Made by a program: the position numbers and the translations under genes
In this document: positions 1 through 14,534 of the stretch, one piece after another
Layout: every line of letters begins with the position of its first letter
How positions within the stretch are numbered: the stretch's first letter is position 1
NCBI RefSeq assembly: GCF_900048035.1
Contig: NZ_LN999832.1
Coordinates: 744,001-808,000, forward strand
Reading direction: 5' to 3'
DNA length: 64,000 nt
From: Candidatus Gullanella endobia
GTDB lineage: Bacteria > Pseudomonadota > Gammaproteobacteria > Enterobacterales > Enterobacteriaceae
Notes under the pieces: model-generated
The model's input: only the letters and a program-made list of their open reading frames with translations
Told to the model about the DNA's origin: nothing
Database searches by the model: none

Positions 1-957
1 AGAAGGATGAATATTTTTATTAGTCCAATCCATTTCTGAAACATGTACTAGACCTTCAACACCTGCTTCAATTTCAACGAAACAGCCGTAATCAGTTAAG
101 TTGGTTACATAACCACTTAACAGAGTACCTTCCGGATAACGCTGAGAAATAGCAATCCACGGATCTTCTCCAAGTTGTTTTAGGCCAAGAGAAACACGGA
201 TACGTTCGCGATCGAATTTTAATACTTTAACAGTGATCTCATCACCAACATTTATAATTTCGCTTGGATGTTTAACTCGTTTCCAAGCCATATCAGTGAT
301 GTGTAATAAACCATCAACACCTCCAAGATCAATAAAAGCACCATAGTCAGTAAGATTCTTTACAGTACCTTTAACTTTTGTACCTTCCTGTAAGTTTTCT
401 AATAACTGATCGCGTTCAGCGCTATTTTCGGATTCGATAACAGCACGACGTGAAACTACAACATTATTGCGTTTTTGATCTAATTTGATTACTTTAAATT
501 CAAGTTCTTTACCTTCCAGATGAAAAGTATCTCGAACTGGACGTACGTCGACTAAAGAGCCTGGTAAAAATGCACGAATACCATTTAGTTCAACAGTGAA
601 ACCACCTTTGACTTTTCCATTAATTACACCAATAACAGTAACTGCTTCTTCATGGGCTTTTTCTAATATTAGCCATGTTTCGTGACGCTTAGCTTTATCA
701 CGAGAAAGAAGTGTTTCACCAAAACCGTCTTCGATTGCATCCAATGCGACATCAATCTGATCACCTACTTCGATTTCTAATTTACCCTGAGTATTTCGAA
801 ATTGTTCAATAGGAATAGCAGATTCAGATTTTAAGCCAGCATCAACCAGAACAATATCTTTTGCGATAGACACAACGGTACCACGAATAATAGAGCCTGG
901 ACGAGTTTCAATTTCTTTCAAAGATTCTTTAAAGAGTTGAGCAAAAGATTCTATCAT
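1..957 (-). CDS. rpsA: 30S ribosomal protein S1 (3' end cut by window edge)
   Basis: S1 binds mRNA leaders on the 30S subunit and is needed to start translation of most messages. The visible 319 codons begin [20 protein letters not shown], almost identical to E. coli S1 (MTESFAQLF...), and run through the first S1 OB-fold repeats to [10 protein letters not shown] at the window edge, about residue 319 of the usual ~557. Start is the ATG at 957, where the homology begins. It lies 115 bp downstream of cmk on the same strand, the standard enterobacterial cmk-rpsA arrangement. No internal stop is seen. The remaining C-terminal repeats lie outside the window. Confidence 0.97.
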   Translation of the reverse strand, partial: MIESFAQLFKESLKEIETRPGSIIRGTVVSIAKDIVLVDAGLKSESAIPIEQFRNTQGKLEIEVGDQIDVALDAIEDGFGETLLSRDKAKRHETWLILEKAHEEAVTVIGVINGKVKGGFTVELNGIRAFLPGSLVDVRPVRDTFHLEGKELEFKVIKLDQKRNNVVVSRRAVIESENSAERDQLLENLQEGTKVKGTVKNLTDYGAFIDLGGVDGLLHITDMAWKRVKHPSEIINVGDEITVKVLKFDRERIRVSLGLKQLGEDPWIAISQRYPEGTLLSGYVTNLTDYGCFVEIEAGVEGLVHVSEMDWTNKNIHPS

Positions 958-1072
958 ATTTGATAATCTTCAGGTTTTTTTAATTAATATCCATCCAGCA
1001 TCTCACTAGATGGGGTTGCTTTACATTCTCTACTATCATTTTTCGATATAAGATAGTATAGTAGCTGCATCG

Positions 1073-1756
1073 TTACGATAGTGCTAGAATCTGTTTAGCA
1101 TGAGCTAATGTTTTTACTATTACTTCATCAATGCTTGATCTAGTAAAATCAAGTACCAATGCATCAGCTGCCGGTATTAGTGGTGCTACTGTACGATTTC
1201 GATCGCGATCGTCTCGTTCTTTTATCTCAGATAAAAGATGTTTAAAATTAACACTAAAGCCTTTTTCTTTCAACTGTAGCATACGACGATACGCTCTTTC
1301 ATTCGACGATGCATCAAGAAATATTTTCACTGATGCATCAGGAAAAACAACAGTACCCATATCACGGCCATCAGCAATAAGACCAGGTTCGACTCGAAAT
1401 GCACGTTGGCGTTGCAATAGCGTTTCACGTACGCGTGAAAATGTAGCGATTTGTGATGCTGTATTGCCAATAGCTTCATTTCGAATAGTACGACTAACAT
1501 CTTCTCCTTCCAATATTACACTTAATTGCTTTTGTTTAATCTTAAAACGAATATTAAGATGAGTAGCAAGTAATACTAACATTTCTTCGTTATCAAAAGA
1601 TACTTGATACTGCAGGGCAGCTAGTGCTAATACTCGGTAAATTGCACCGGAATCTAATAGATGCCACTGTAAAGTTTCTGCTAATGCTTTACAAAGTGTT
1701 CCTTTTCCTGCACCACTTGGTCCATCGACAGTAATTACCGGGATTATAATTGTCAT
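1073..1756 (-). CDS. cmk: Cytidylate kinase
   Basis: Phosphorylates CMP and dCMP with ATP, recycling pyrimidine nucleotides for RNA, DNA and CDP-lipid synthesis. At 227 aa it has exactly the E. coli length. The P-loop GPSGAGKGT sits at residues 12-20, followed by the conserved LLDSGAIYR and the [15 protein letters not shown] segment. The start ATG at 1756 is preceded by AAAGGGAAAA, a good ribosome binding site. It is followed by rpsA; in relatives rpsA is transcribed partly from within and upstream of cmk, so retention of the pair may be linked. Upstream is a terminator and the fossil of aroA. Confidence 0.97.
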   Translation of the reverse strand: MTIIIPVITVDGPSGAGKGTLCKALAETLQWHLLDSGAIYRVLALAALQYQVSFDNEEMLVLLATHLNIRFKIKQKQLSVILEGEDVSRTIRNEAIGNTASQIATFSRVRETLLQRQRAFRVEPGLIADGRDMGTVVFPDASVKIFLDASSNERAYRRMLQLKEKGFSVNFKHLLSEIKERDDRDRNRTVAPLIPAADALVLDFTRSSIDEVIVKTLAHAKQILALS

Positions 1757-1785
1757 TATTTTTCCCTTTAAGAGAAATAAAAGAA

Positions 1786-1810
1786 AAACCTGAACTAGGC
1801 CTCAGGCTTT
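1786..1810 (-). terminator. Probable rho-independent terminator of the lost aroA gene
   Basis: Read on the minus strand, an imperfect stem of about 10 bp (CCTGAG/TTCAGG core flanked by A/T pairs and one G-T wobble, loop GCCTA) runs into TTTTTCTTTT. It sits just after the eroded aroA and just before cmk, where the serC-aroA operon terminator would be expected. Still-intact structure with no gene left to terminate except serC. Confidence 0.5.
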
Positions 1811-2800
1811 ATTTTGTTATATTATGCTCTTTATTAAACATAAAAATTACTATTACTACAATTATAGTAGTGCTGAATGAAAGATTCTAATATTCTTAAA
1901 CACTATATTCGTCGTTAAATATCAATTAAGACAATTATTAATTTTTCAGGAAATATAACTGGAATACCCTCTGTTACAATTTTGTTTACTTTGATAAGTT
2001 TAATAGGTACTACCCTTAAGTTATTTGATTCGTTGATAATATTCGTAATATAAAAACTCTATTACTAATAATACGATTATACTATTACTGGAAAATAATA
2101 TTACAGTTGTAATAACTATTACCGTATCTAAGATATAAATTCTATTCATATAAATAGAATTTATTGACGTTTAACTGCTTTTAATACAATTGTCATATTC
2201 ATGTTATTGAATAGAGAAAAATGAATATTACCTTTTTAAACTATAGCAAGCAATACAATAGCCGATATACAGCTAGCTTTGTTAATAAAATAATAATTAC
2301 GATACTTTAATACTAAGGATTTTTATTAATACTAAAGTATTATTAATATAATATTAGGATAATATTATTATCTTTATTCGGATACACTTATTCTGTAAAA
2401 CAAGTATTCTTATTAAGATAACAGCAAGCATTAGATTAAAATTTACTGTTAATAACAGTATTATTACTTTAATATCTAGTTTAACAAAACGAAAATAAAT
2501 AACTCTTGAGTTTAAGGTAATTTGTTTTACCATTATTTCAATAATATATGAGATCTTCTTTTATATGTCATTTTATAATTAGTACATTGTTGCTAAAATG
2601 GATGATAAAATTCTTATAAAGAATATATCCTATATTTATAATATTTATTTAATTTATTCAACAAAAAGAACGACTAACACTAAAAACAGATTTACATTAA
2701 GATAATATCTTAACAGATACTTGATAACTCTAACTAAGAACTTTTGCAAAAAAAAAAAGAACTGCACTAAGCTCGAAACGTTGATTAAACTAATCAAGTT
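1811..2800 (-). pseudogene. aroA: aroA (EPSP synthase) fossil
   Basis: No open frame remains, but minus-strand translation recovers AroA order. Around 1945-2040 it reads NESNNLRVVPIKLIKVNK then IVTEGIPVIFPEKL, aligning with E. coli [35 protein letters not shown]; just downstream, after a shift, IFNDEYSV matches TYNDHRMAM. Near 2195 MTIVLKAV fits AMTIATAALFA, and about 2710-2750 AKVLS fits GKTVLT. Many stops and frameshifts and a 12-base A run (from about 2747) are present. AroA makes 5-enolpyruvylshikimate-3-phosphate in the shikimate pathway. It lies between serC and cmk as in the enterobacterial serC-aroA operon. Ends are approximate. Confidence 0.75.
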
Positions 2801-2884
2801 GTAATCCACGCTTTATAATATTTTATTAAAAAAACAAATAAACGAACAGTCATTGTTACTTAAATTAGATAAAATAGATAAGTG

Positions 2885-3970
2885 TTATCCATAACGATGG
2901 GAAAAACTGATCATAAAATCTACCAAAGCTTGCACTCCTTCTATCGGCATAGCATTATATAGCGATGCACGCATGCCACCTACTGTTCGATGCCCCTTTA
3001 ATGCATGCAGACCAGCAGTAAAAGATTCTTTCAAAAACAGTGCATTAAGTTTACTATTTGCTAATCGAAACGGAACATTCATTCGTGAATAATTGGTTGG
3101 TGCAACAGTATTATGATAAAAATCACTGTTATTAATAACATTATATAATAACGATGCTTTAGCTTGATTGCGTTTATCTATTTCCTTCAACCCACCTTGA
3201 GATTTTAACCATTTAAATACAAGCCCCGATAAATACCAAGCAAATGTCGGTGGCGTATTAAACATAGAATTATTTTCAGCTAATATACGATAATCTAGAA
3301 TAGATGGTAGTATTTTTCTTGCTCGACCTAGCAAATCTTCTCGTACGATAACTAGTGTTAACCCGGCTGGTCCAATATTTTTTTGAACTCCAGCGTAAAT
3401 TACTCCAAAACAATTAATATCTATCGGATAAGACAAAATTGCAGAAGAAAAATCAGCTACTACTACCTTATCGCCAAAATCCGGTAGTTCATAAATAGCT
3501 AAACCATCAATAGTTTCGTTAGGGCAATAATGTACATAAGCGCTGTTTTTAGATAAGTTCCAGTCTCGCATCGGTTTAATAGCACGTAGGCCATTTATTT
3601 CGGTAATAACATTAATTATATGTGGATCACAATATTTTTTTGATTCTTCTATAGCACTACGTGCCCAATAGCCACTGTCGATATAATCAGCACTAGTGCT
3701 TTCTCCTAATAAATTCATCGGAAATGCAGCAAATTGTGCACGTCCTCCACCTTGACAAAATAAGACTTTATAATTTTCTGGAATCGTTAAAAGTTCGCGC
3801 AGATCCTTCTCAGAAGATTGAGCAACTTCGATAAATTCTTTGCTACGATGGCTTATTTCCATAATTGATGTACCAAGACCATGCCAATTACATAATTCTT
3901 GTTTTACTTGATTCATAACTGAAACTGGTAGCATTGCTGGTCCAGAGCTAAAATTAAATACTTTATTCAT
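2885..3970 (-). CDS. serC: Phosphoserine aminotransferase
   Basis: PLP-dependent transaminase of serine synthesis (3-phosphohydroxypyruvate to O-phosphoserine) that also acts in the PdxB-type pyridoxal phosphate route. 361 aa against 362 in E. coli. It begins with [11 protein letters not shown], carries the PLP-lysine segment [12 protein letters not shown] near residue 197, and ends [23 protein letters not shown]. Start ATG at 3970 is preceded by GAGGAAAG. In E. coli it is the first gene of serC-aroA; here aroA has decayed immediately downstream while serC is untouched, so the operon is now effectively monocistronic. Confidence 0.97.
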   Translation of the reverse strand: MNKVFNFSSGPAMLPVSVMNQVKQELCNWHGLGTSIMEISHRSKEFIEVAQSSEKDLRELLTIPENYKVLFCQGGGRAQFAAFPMNLLGESTSADYIDSGYWARSAIEESKKYCDPHIINVITEINGLRAIKPMRDWNLSKNSAYVHYCPNETIDGLAIYELPDFGDKVVVADFSSAILSYPIDINCFGVIYAGVQKNIGPAGLTLVIVREDLLGRARKILPSILDYRILAENNSMFNTPPTFAWYLSGLVFKWLKSQGGLKEIDKRNQAKASLLYNVINNSDFYHNTVAPTNYSRMNVPFRLANSKLNALFLKESFTAGLHALKGHRTVGGMRASLYNAMPIEGVQALVDFMISFSHRYG

Positions 3971-4325
3971 TTCTTTCCTCGCTACGATTTATTAATAAAA
4001 TTACTAAAAATCATAGACCAATTTTAAATACAGATCAGTATTCTACACTTCTTAGAAGTAAATATTTTAACTAAAAATCATTACTTATATTTACTTGATA
4101 TATATCTGAGACTGAAATTATTAGTTATGTTTATTAATAGTAAAATTACTACTTACAAAGTATAATCATATCTTTTATAGATTATAGATATTTAAATACT
4201 TCTTCACTAATTACCTTTCGCAGAATTTTATTTTAGTGAATAATATTCACGAGCGGACAGGTGAAAATGGTTTTTCATGATTAAATAAGTAGTTATTTTA
4301 TATTCTAACTGATTTGAGATTCTAT

Positions 4326-4353
4326 TACAGATAATTATTGATAATTATCTGTA
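4326..4353. repeat. Perfect inverted repeat, 13-bp arms
   Basis: Arms TACAGATAATTAT and ATAATTATCTGTA separated by TG. No gene within 350 bp on the left. Function unknown; one of a series of such repeats in the deserts. Confidence 0.85.
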
Positions 4354-4367
4354 TGTATTTTAAAATA

Positions 4368-4410
4368 AAAATATTATGAAATCTAATTTAATTAAATTTC
4401 ATAATATTTT
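4368..4410. repeat. Perfect inverted repeat, 15-bp arms
   Basis: Arms AAAATATTATGAAAT and ATTTCATAATATTTT around a 13-base spacer that is itself almost palindromic. Lies 15 bp after the previous inverted repeat. Confidence 0.85.
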
Positions 4411-7015
4411 ATGCAAAATTTATGTATATTAATAAATATTTTAATAACTTATATTTAATAGCATACCAGCGAATAATAGTATTAGAAAAATTCGTCTTCT
4501 ATATATAGAATATATAATTACTATATTAAAATTATATTTTTACTGAATTTATTAATTTACTCATTATTTGTCAAGTAGTTTTAGCTAACTAAATTAGTAT
4601 TTTTATAATCATAAAAGTTCCTAAAATAAAAAGCTATTTATTTTTTATAGCGCTTCAGTAGATATATAGTTTCAGTTTCTTTTTTATTGTTCTTTTAAAC
4701 TTAAAAATAGCAGATTTTTTAGTTCTAATATATATTTCAGTATAATGATAGAACAGAATTTATTATTACCAAACTTACAAAGAAGTTCATCATAAAAAAT
4801 TTAAGTTTATTCACACTAAAACCTTTTGTAATTATAAGCTCGTTAAGAAAACTACTTTAAACATAGAAGATCATTGTACGATATTAATAACTTTATTTTA
4901 TTAAGGATTAATTTATCCAACCTGATCTCTGAAAAATAGAACTAAAATATCAAAGTATTTGCATAATACTATTCATATATTTATACAAATATATTTCTAA
5001 TTAGTACTATATAGTAAGCTAAATTAAATAAATTTTTACCAAATATCACTAAGATATTTTCTGACTTCAGTTTTAAACTTAAAAATTATCAAGCAAAATA
5101 CAGTTTACATGTATTTATCTAATTACTATCAGATCTTAAAGTAGTGAAAATAGTGAAACGATAATTTTTTATAATCTATTTCTATTTTATTTGATATATA
5201 AATATATATTTAGCATAATTTAAAAAATTGATCTTCTTTCGAAGAAAGACTTAAATATTTTTTTAAAATAAATACAGTTTTTTAAACAGTATAGTTGATA
5301 AAGAATTATTATTTTTTAAATATAACTATTGGCTGATATAGCAAATAATGAAATAATTTTAATTTTTTAAGTCCATATACACTGAAGTCTAAATATATAA
5401 AATTATTACTATAACAAAGTTTATTATATTTTTCCGATAATATTATTTATAACAACAGTTAAAATATAAGTTAACCTGAGATAAAAACTTATAATAGATA
5501 TATATAATTAATTAATTATAATTCCATCTTAGAATATATATTCATTTATATAACTTTACCTGATTAAAGATCATATCACTATAATAAAATAATTTATATT
5601 ATATCAATATAGCTATTAATCCTATACGATAATAATGTTTTATTTATTACTAATCGTCATTATAGCATAATATCAAATCGTAAAGTTATACTGATATAAT
5701 TAATCCTCATAATCACCTATAATATGGTCTGTTGTAAAAATTAGTAACATACTGAATAATGATTAAATCAATTTGCTATTTAGATTTAAGTGTAAATCTA
5801 ATAAATAATAACGAATTTATTACTAAAGTAATAAGCAAAATAGAGATGCATAAAAATTATTATTTCTAACAAAAAGCTTCTATTATAGTGTCGACTTTAA
5901 ATGCTAGTTAGATTTAAATCGCTAATAAATAATGTAATAACATGATCACATATCTTATATTAGTAAAAATATATTACTGCCGATATTTTTACTTTAGCAG
6001 CGATACCTACTAAAATATAGAAGATTTTATTTTTACAATGAAATAACTCAATGCTATTATTGATACAATTAAAATTGTACTATATATAAATATATTATAT
6101 CTTTTCTGACACCAAAATGCATAAATGCTAATAAATTTTAAGTTTAAATATTTATGATCTCAGATTAGCTATAAGATTAACTCAAGTACTAATTTTCGTT
6201 AATAAATAATAGTATTTAACATTTACTCGTACTCTGCATTAAATTAAATTAAAATTTTTCTTAATGAGATAATTAGTACAGTAAAAAATGAGATTATAAA
6301 TCTAGCATATCTAAATATTAACATTTTCCTATTATAAAAGACCAGAAGAAAATAATGGAACATACTTAAGATCAGCAATATACTCGGGGATTTTCTACCT
6401 TTTTATTAAAATTGTTCTGTAGTTTAATTATTAAGTATATTCTTTAGCTAGAAAGATATCTTCTACTATTATTAAAAGTCATTATAAAGATAACTAGATA
6501 ATCTAGCAAAAACTTATTGGCTAAAATAACTCTATTTAGTACTGCTTTAAATAGTCAATATCGTAGTGTTCTACTAATCTGATCTAGCATTAGTATTACT
6601 AAATAATACTAATGATATTATCGCATCTATATAGATAGAAATTAATTAATTTATAAGCATTTTATTTATAATAAAAAATTCTACAAATTAATCTTATAAT
6701 AAACTTAAGATATTGTTTTTATAAAAATTAAAATCATCCTATGCAAATAGGACCGATCTCATATAAAACTAACTTAATCTTATTAAATTAATACAAATGA
6801 ACATAGTAAGTATTTACCGTAACATAAAATAGATACAGTAGTTAACTAGATTTCTTATATTCTATAAATTTATAACTGAAACACTATCGTTAAACAAAAC
6901 AACATCTAATGTGATATATCAATACAGCGCAAAAAATAATTAACTTTATCTCTAAAAATATATAATAATAAGTTAATTCTAAATATTTGATATTATAGAG
7001 TATGCTTATAACTAT

Positions 7016-8308
7016 TTAACCTATATGAGTCAGACCCTTCATATAAGGCTGTAGTACTGCTGGTATAGCAATTCGTCCATCAATAAGTTGATGATTTTCT
7101 AAAATCGCTACTAGCGTACGGCTAACTGCTAGACCAGAACAATTTAATGTGTGTACTAGCTGCAGTTTTTTATTCATTCGGCTTCGGTAACGTGTCTGCA
7201 TTCGACGCGCTTGGAAATCACCAATATTAGAGCATGACGAAATTTCACGATAGGTATTTTGCGCTGGCAACCATACTTCTAAATCATAGGTTTTACAGGA
7301 TGTAAAACCTATATCGCCGGTACATAGCAACATTTTTCGATATGGCAATTGTAATAATTGCAGTACTTTTTCAGCATGACCTGTCATTTCTTCTAGTGCT
7401 TGCATCGACTGCGTCGGTTTTACTACTTGCATGATTTCCACTTTATCGAATTGATGCAAACGAATAAGTCCACGCGTATCTTGTCCATAAGAACCAGCTT
7501 CAGATCGAAAACATGGCGTGTGAGCAACCATCTTTAACGATAGAACATCTTCATCGATAATTTTATCACGTATTAAGTTAGTTAGCGGTACTTCTGCGGT
7601 AGGGATCAATGCATAAGTACTAGTATCTACTTTTTTACTCAGAGGTTGAGTATGAAATAGATCTTTAGCAAATTTTGGTAATTGCCCCGTAGCATACAAC
7701 GAAGCATGATTGACTAGATAAGGTAGATAATATTCTACATATCCATGCTGTTCAGTATGTAAATCTAGCATGAACTGAGTTAATGCACGATGTAAGCGTG
7801 CTATGATGCCACGCATTACTACAAAACGTGTACCGGTCAACTTAACCGCAGCAGAAAAATCGAGTCCATTTGCAATTTCACCTAATTCTACATGATCACG
7901 AACAGAAAAATCGTATTTCTGCGGTTTACCCCAGCGAAATACTTCCCGATTGTCATTTTCATCTTGTCCATTCGGTACGTCATCATCGGGAATATTAGGT
8001 AATGAAAGCGAATAGTCTCGAATTTCGTTTTTCAAGGAATCTAGGTTATTTTTGGTAGCACTTAAACGTCTGCTTAACTGATTAACCTCCTGGCGTACTG
8101 CCTCAATGTCTTCGCCACGGGATTTCGCAGCGTAGATTGCTCTAGAGCGAGCATTTCTTTCAGTTTGTAGCTTCTCAGTTTCTATCTGAAGTACTTTTCG
8201 CCGCTCCTCCCATTGTCGTAATGTCGTCACATCTAGTTTAAATTTTCTTCGAGCTAATTTTTCAGCGACTACGTCGAGTTCGTTACGTAGTAGATAAGGA
8301 TCAAGCAT
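7016..8308 (-). CDS. serS: Seryl-tRNA synthetase
   Basis: Class II synthetase charging tRNA-Ser. 430 aa, exactly the E. coli length. Residues about 30-100 form the charged N-terminal arm expected to be an antiparallel coiled coil. The class II motif 2 region reads [20 protein letters not shown], followed by the substrate loop; the motif 3 region retains [15 protein letters not shown] and [14 protein letters not shown]. It ends [10 protein letters not shown] as in E. coli (PYMNGLEYIG). Start ATG at 8308 follows TATAGGAC, a reasonable ribosome binding site. In E. coli it lies next to rarA and lolA; rarA is not recognisable here. Confidence 0.97.
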   Translation of the reverse strand: MLDPYLLRNELDVVAEKLARRKFKLDVTTLRQWEERRKVLQIETEKLQTERNARSRAIYAAKSRGEDIEAVRQEVNQLSRRLSATKNNLDSLKNEIRDYSLSLPNIPDDDVPNGQDENDNREVFRWGKPQKYDFSVRDHVELGEIANGLDFSAAVKLTGTRFVVMRGIIARLHRALTQFMLDLHTEQHGYVEYYLPYLVNHASLYATGQLPKFAKDLFHTQPLSKKVDTSTYALIPTAEVPLTNLIRDKIIDEDVLSLKMVAHTPCFRSEAGSYGQDTRGLIRLHQFDKVEIMQVVKPTQSMQALEEMTGHAEKVLQLLQLPYRKMLLCTGDIGFTSCKTYDLEVWLPAQNTYREISSCSNIGDFQARRMQTRYRSRMNKKLQLVHTLNCSGLAVSRTLVAILENHQLIDGRIAIPAVLQPYMKGLTHIG

Positions 8309-8894
8309 ACTAGTCCTATACTATGATTATTTGATATTTATCAAAATGATATTGTACCCCTAGATAAAGATAATATCATCAATTTTTACCCTTTGATCTC
8401 GCCACATTCGGAATAAAATAATAGTAATATATATTAACTTTTATAGAAAAACTCACAACTGGCATTAAAATTATTAAATTTTTTCTATTAAAGCATGCAT
8501 TATAATCGCAACTTATTTATTTATAAGCGCGTATGTTATTAAAACTTATTGGCTCTTTAGTTTAGTTTCGCTATATTCGATGTTATCTCTAAATTATCAA
8601 AATATTTGATATATATTATCTTTTATATTAATCAAGAGAAGCTGATTAAATTTTTATCTATAATACAATATTTCTATTATATCTATGTTGAAATATCCTA
8701 TTATATTTAACTCTAACCATAATAGGATAGTCTAAAGTTTTTAAGTTATTTAATAAATAGATCTTGCTTAAAGAAGTCAATATTAATATGTATTGATAAC
8801 TATGACTAATATACCTCTTAAATAATAAATTTTTAGTAGTTATATTATATTCCAGAAAAGATAGACATACTAATACGTATAGTTATCTTATATC
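8309..8894. other. Gene-free stretch between serS and lolA
   Basis: In E. coli the 1.3-kb rarA gene lies here. Only 586 AT-rich bases remain and I could not align any part with RarA, so it has been mostly deleted. Confidence 0.5.
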
Positions 8895-9512
8895 TTACTG
8901 ACGTTGATCATCTAATATTACGCCTTTTGGTAATATAAAATGAAATTTAGAATCTTGTATAAGAGTGTTGTTCTGTCTTTTTAATTTATAGGAGCTATAT
9001 TGCCCATTTTTTTCTAAAGTAGCAAAACTAGTAATAGCACCGTTAGCAGTGATATTAATTGTAAACTGCTTTAGATTGTTTTTATTATCTTTAGGAACTA
9101 TCAAAAAATTATTGCCATGATGTTTGATATTATACTGTTTCCAATCAGCAGGATTATTTCGGATTATGAATATAAACGGTGTGTTACCAGTTTCATTTTT
9201 TAGCCAGTTAGCAGTCGCTTGTTCAATAAAAGCATTATAAAACCAAAGCGTTTTTCCATCAGATATTAGCATGATTTCATCTGGCGAGGTCATATGACAA
9301 TTGAATAGATTTGGTCGTTTTATCCAAAATTCACCTTTGCCTTCCTGTATCGTTCTACCTTCTGAATCAATTACTTTCTGATCAAAGATAGCATGGAAAT
9401 TGTTAATTTTGTTCAGTCTATTTTTCAATATATTAGCATCATCAGCAAATGTCGAGGATACTGGTAAAGTAGTTATAGCTATTAAACAAGCTGTAATTAA
9501 CCATTTTTTCAT
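8895..9512 (-). CDS. lolA: Outer-membrane lipoprotein carrier protein LolA
   Basis: Periplasmic chaperone that takes lipoproteins from the LolCDE transporter to LolB at the outer membrane. 205 aa (E. coli 203). The first 23 residues form a Sec signal peptide (MKKW, hydrophobic core, cleavage expected after TFA before DDA). Conserved LolA features follow: FDQKV...G, GEFWIKRPNLF, ISDGKTLWFYN, and QFTINIT...Y. Start ATG at 9512 has AAGGAAG upstream. Its retention implies an outer membrane that still carries lipoproteins. It follows the ftsK fossil, as lolA follows ftsK in E. coli. Confidence 0.95.
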   Translation of the reverse strand: MKKWLITACLIAITTLPVSSTFADDANILKNRLNKINNFHAIFDQKVIDSEGRTIQEGKGEFWIKRPNLFNCHMTSPDEIMLISDGKTLWFYNAFIEQATANWLKNETGNTPFIFIIRNNPADWKQYNIKHHGNNFLIVPKDNKNNLKQFTINITANGAITSFATLEKNGQYSSYKLKRQNNTLIQDSKFHFILPKGVILDDQRQ

Positions 9513-9743
9513 TATTTAGTCTTCCTTAAGAGATCGAGTTTTTACTCTTTCACTCGAAATTTGTAACAGAATTAACTATATTGGAAGATATGTAAATGTT
9601 ATAAAAATTATATATAAAACGTTCAAGTTTACGAATATTTACGCTTTTACTTAATGAGATATTTTATTTCTATAACGATATAAAATTATAATTCTATTAT
9701 TATCGTGATTCAAAAATTTCTAGTATCTTATAATTTTATTTTC

Positions 9744-10320
9744 TCAATGATAAAATGGATAGATTATAACCGATGGAAAGCTGATGTTTGGTGCTAAATA
9801 TCTATGTACAATGCTTGTTTATAAAAAATTACAACTCAATCGAAAAGAGAATCTACGTTTATTCGTCCAGAATACAAGCTTGTCGTTGTTCTCATTATCA
9901 GTTTTGGTAACATTATTGATATATTTTATCTAACTTCGTGTCTTCCAGTTGCTAACTGTTATATATGTTTTTTGTCGCATATAAATTCAGCATAAATATC
10001 TGCTGATAGTGAAGAGTTATATCTTAAATAAAACGCATCTCTTTATCGAAAGAGATTCATTAATAATACTATATAAAATAGCTTGAAAATCGATTTTTAC
10101 TAGAAGAAACAAAGGTGATATCTGTAGAGATATCAGTATTATATAATATTAGTAATAATTAGTAAACAACGACTACTACGTCTCAATTATAAGGTAAATA
10201 TTGAAAGCAAATAATGTGTGATAAGCGAATAAACAACTCTTTTTCTTACAAATTAAAATCATTAGACTAGAAAGCTTATCTGTTATCCCTACAATACAGA
10301 GCCATTTCAGTATCGGCTAT
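9744..10320 (-). pseudogene. ftsK: ftsK (DNA translocase) fossil, C-terminal part recognisable
   Basis: Minus-strand translation through several frames recovers the end of FtsK. About 10,160-10,240: NIYLIIET matches GIHLVLAT; about 10,070-10,140: DISTDITFVSSSKNRF matches NIPTRIAFTVSSKIDSRT; about 9,920-9,960: VSNWKTRS matches VQDWKARG; about 9,820-9,880: DKLVFWTNKRR and FRLSCN match DQAVQFVTEKRK and FRIGYN of the gamma (KOPS-reading) domain; then YLAPN matches VLAPP. Stops and frameshifts separate these pieces. FtsK couples division with chromosome dimer resolution by XerCD. The position upstream of lolA is ancestral. The N-terminal 800 or so codons, expected further right, were not recognised. 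Confidence 0.85.
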
Positions 10321-14195
<3,875 letters not shown>

Positions 14196-14534
14196 AATAG
14201 CTTTATTGCTATAAAGAAATCGGTATAGTTAACATACCTTTCTATTTGTAATTTATTAATATGCTCTATTTATAATTTATTAATAAAATATGGTTAAAAA
14301 TCCATTTTCTTTTTTTACTTTGTTTTGTGTAATGTTGTACGTGCATATCTTAAATTTGTTATCATAATAACGATAGTAGATTTAAGCTAATCCATAAATA
14401 ATAATTTTCATCCTACCTGAAACAGGAAAATATTATTGAAACGTATTATTTCAAGAGATTTTAGCCTTGCTTTCTGTAAAATATATTTACACATATCAAT
14501 TCTATATGTTATTCCGATTAGAAATTAACTTTTA
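14196..14534. other. trxB-cydD intergenic region
   Basis: 339 AT-rich bases. A small inverted repeat GGTAT/ATACC around 14221-14240 followed by TTTCT may be a weak trxB terminator. No gene seen. Confidence 0.35.

Larger units (their letters stand above)
3971..7015. other. Gene desert between serC and serS
   Basis: About 3 kb of very AT-rich DNA with stops in all frames. Relatives carry genes such as ycaO, focA and pflBA here, but I could not recognise any of them. Visible structures: two inverted repeats 15 bp apart (4326-4353 and 4368-4410), a third at 6588-6614 (11-bp arms, loop CTAAA), and a small GC-richer island at about 4246-4270 that includes a TTCAC/GTGAA inverted repeat. Confidence 0.6.

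Noticed and set aside
1131-1562. 143-codon plus-strand open frame
   Set aside because: Entirely antisense to cmk, which is unambiguous.
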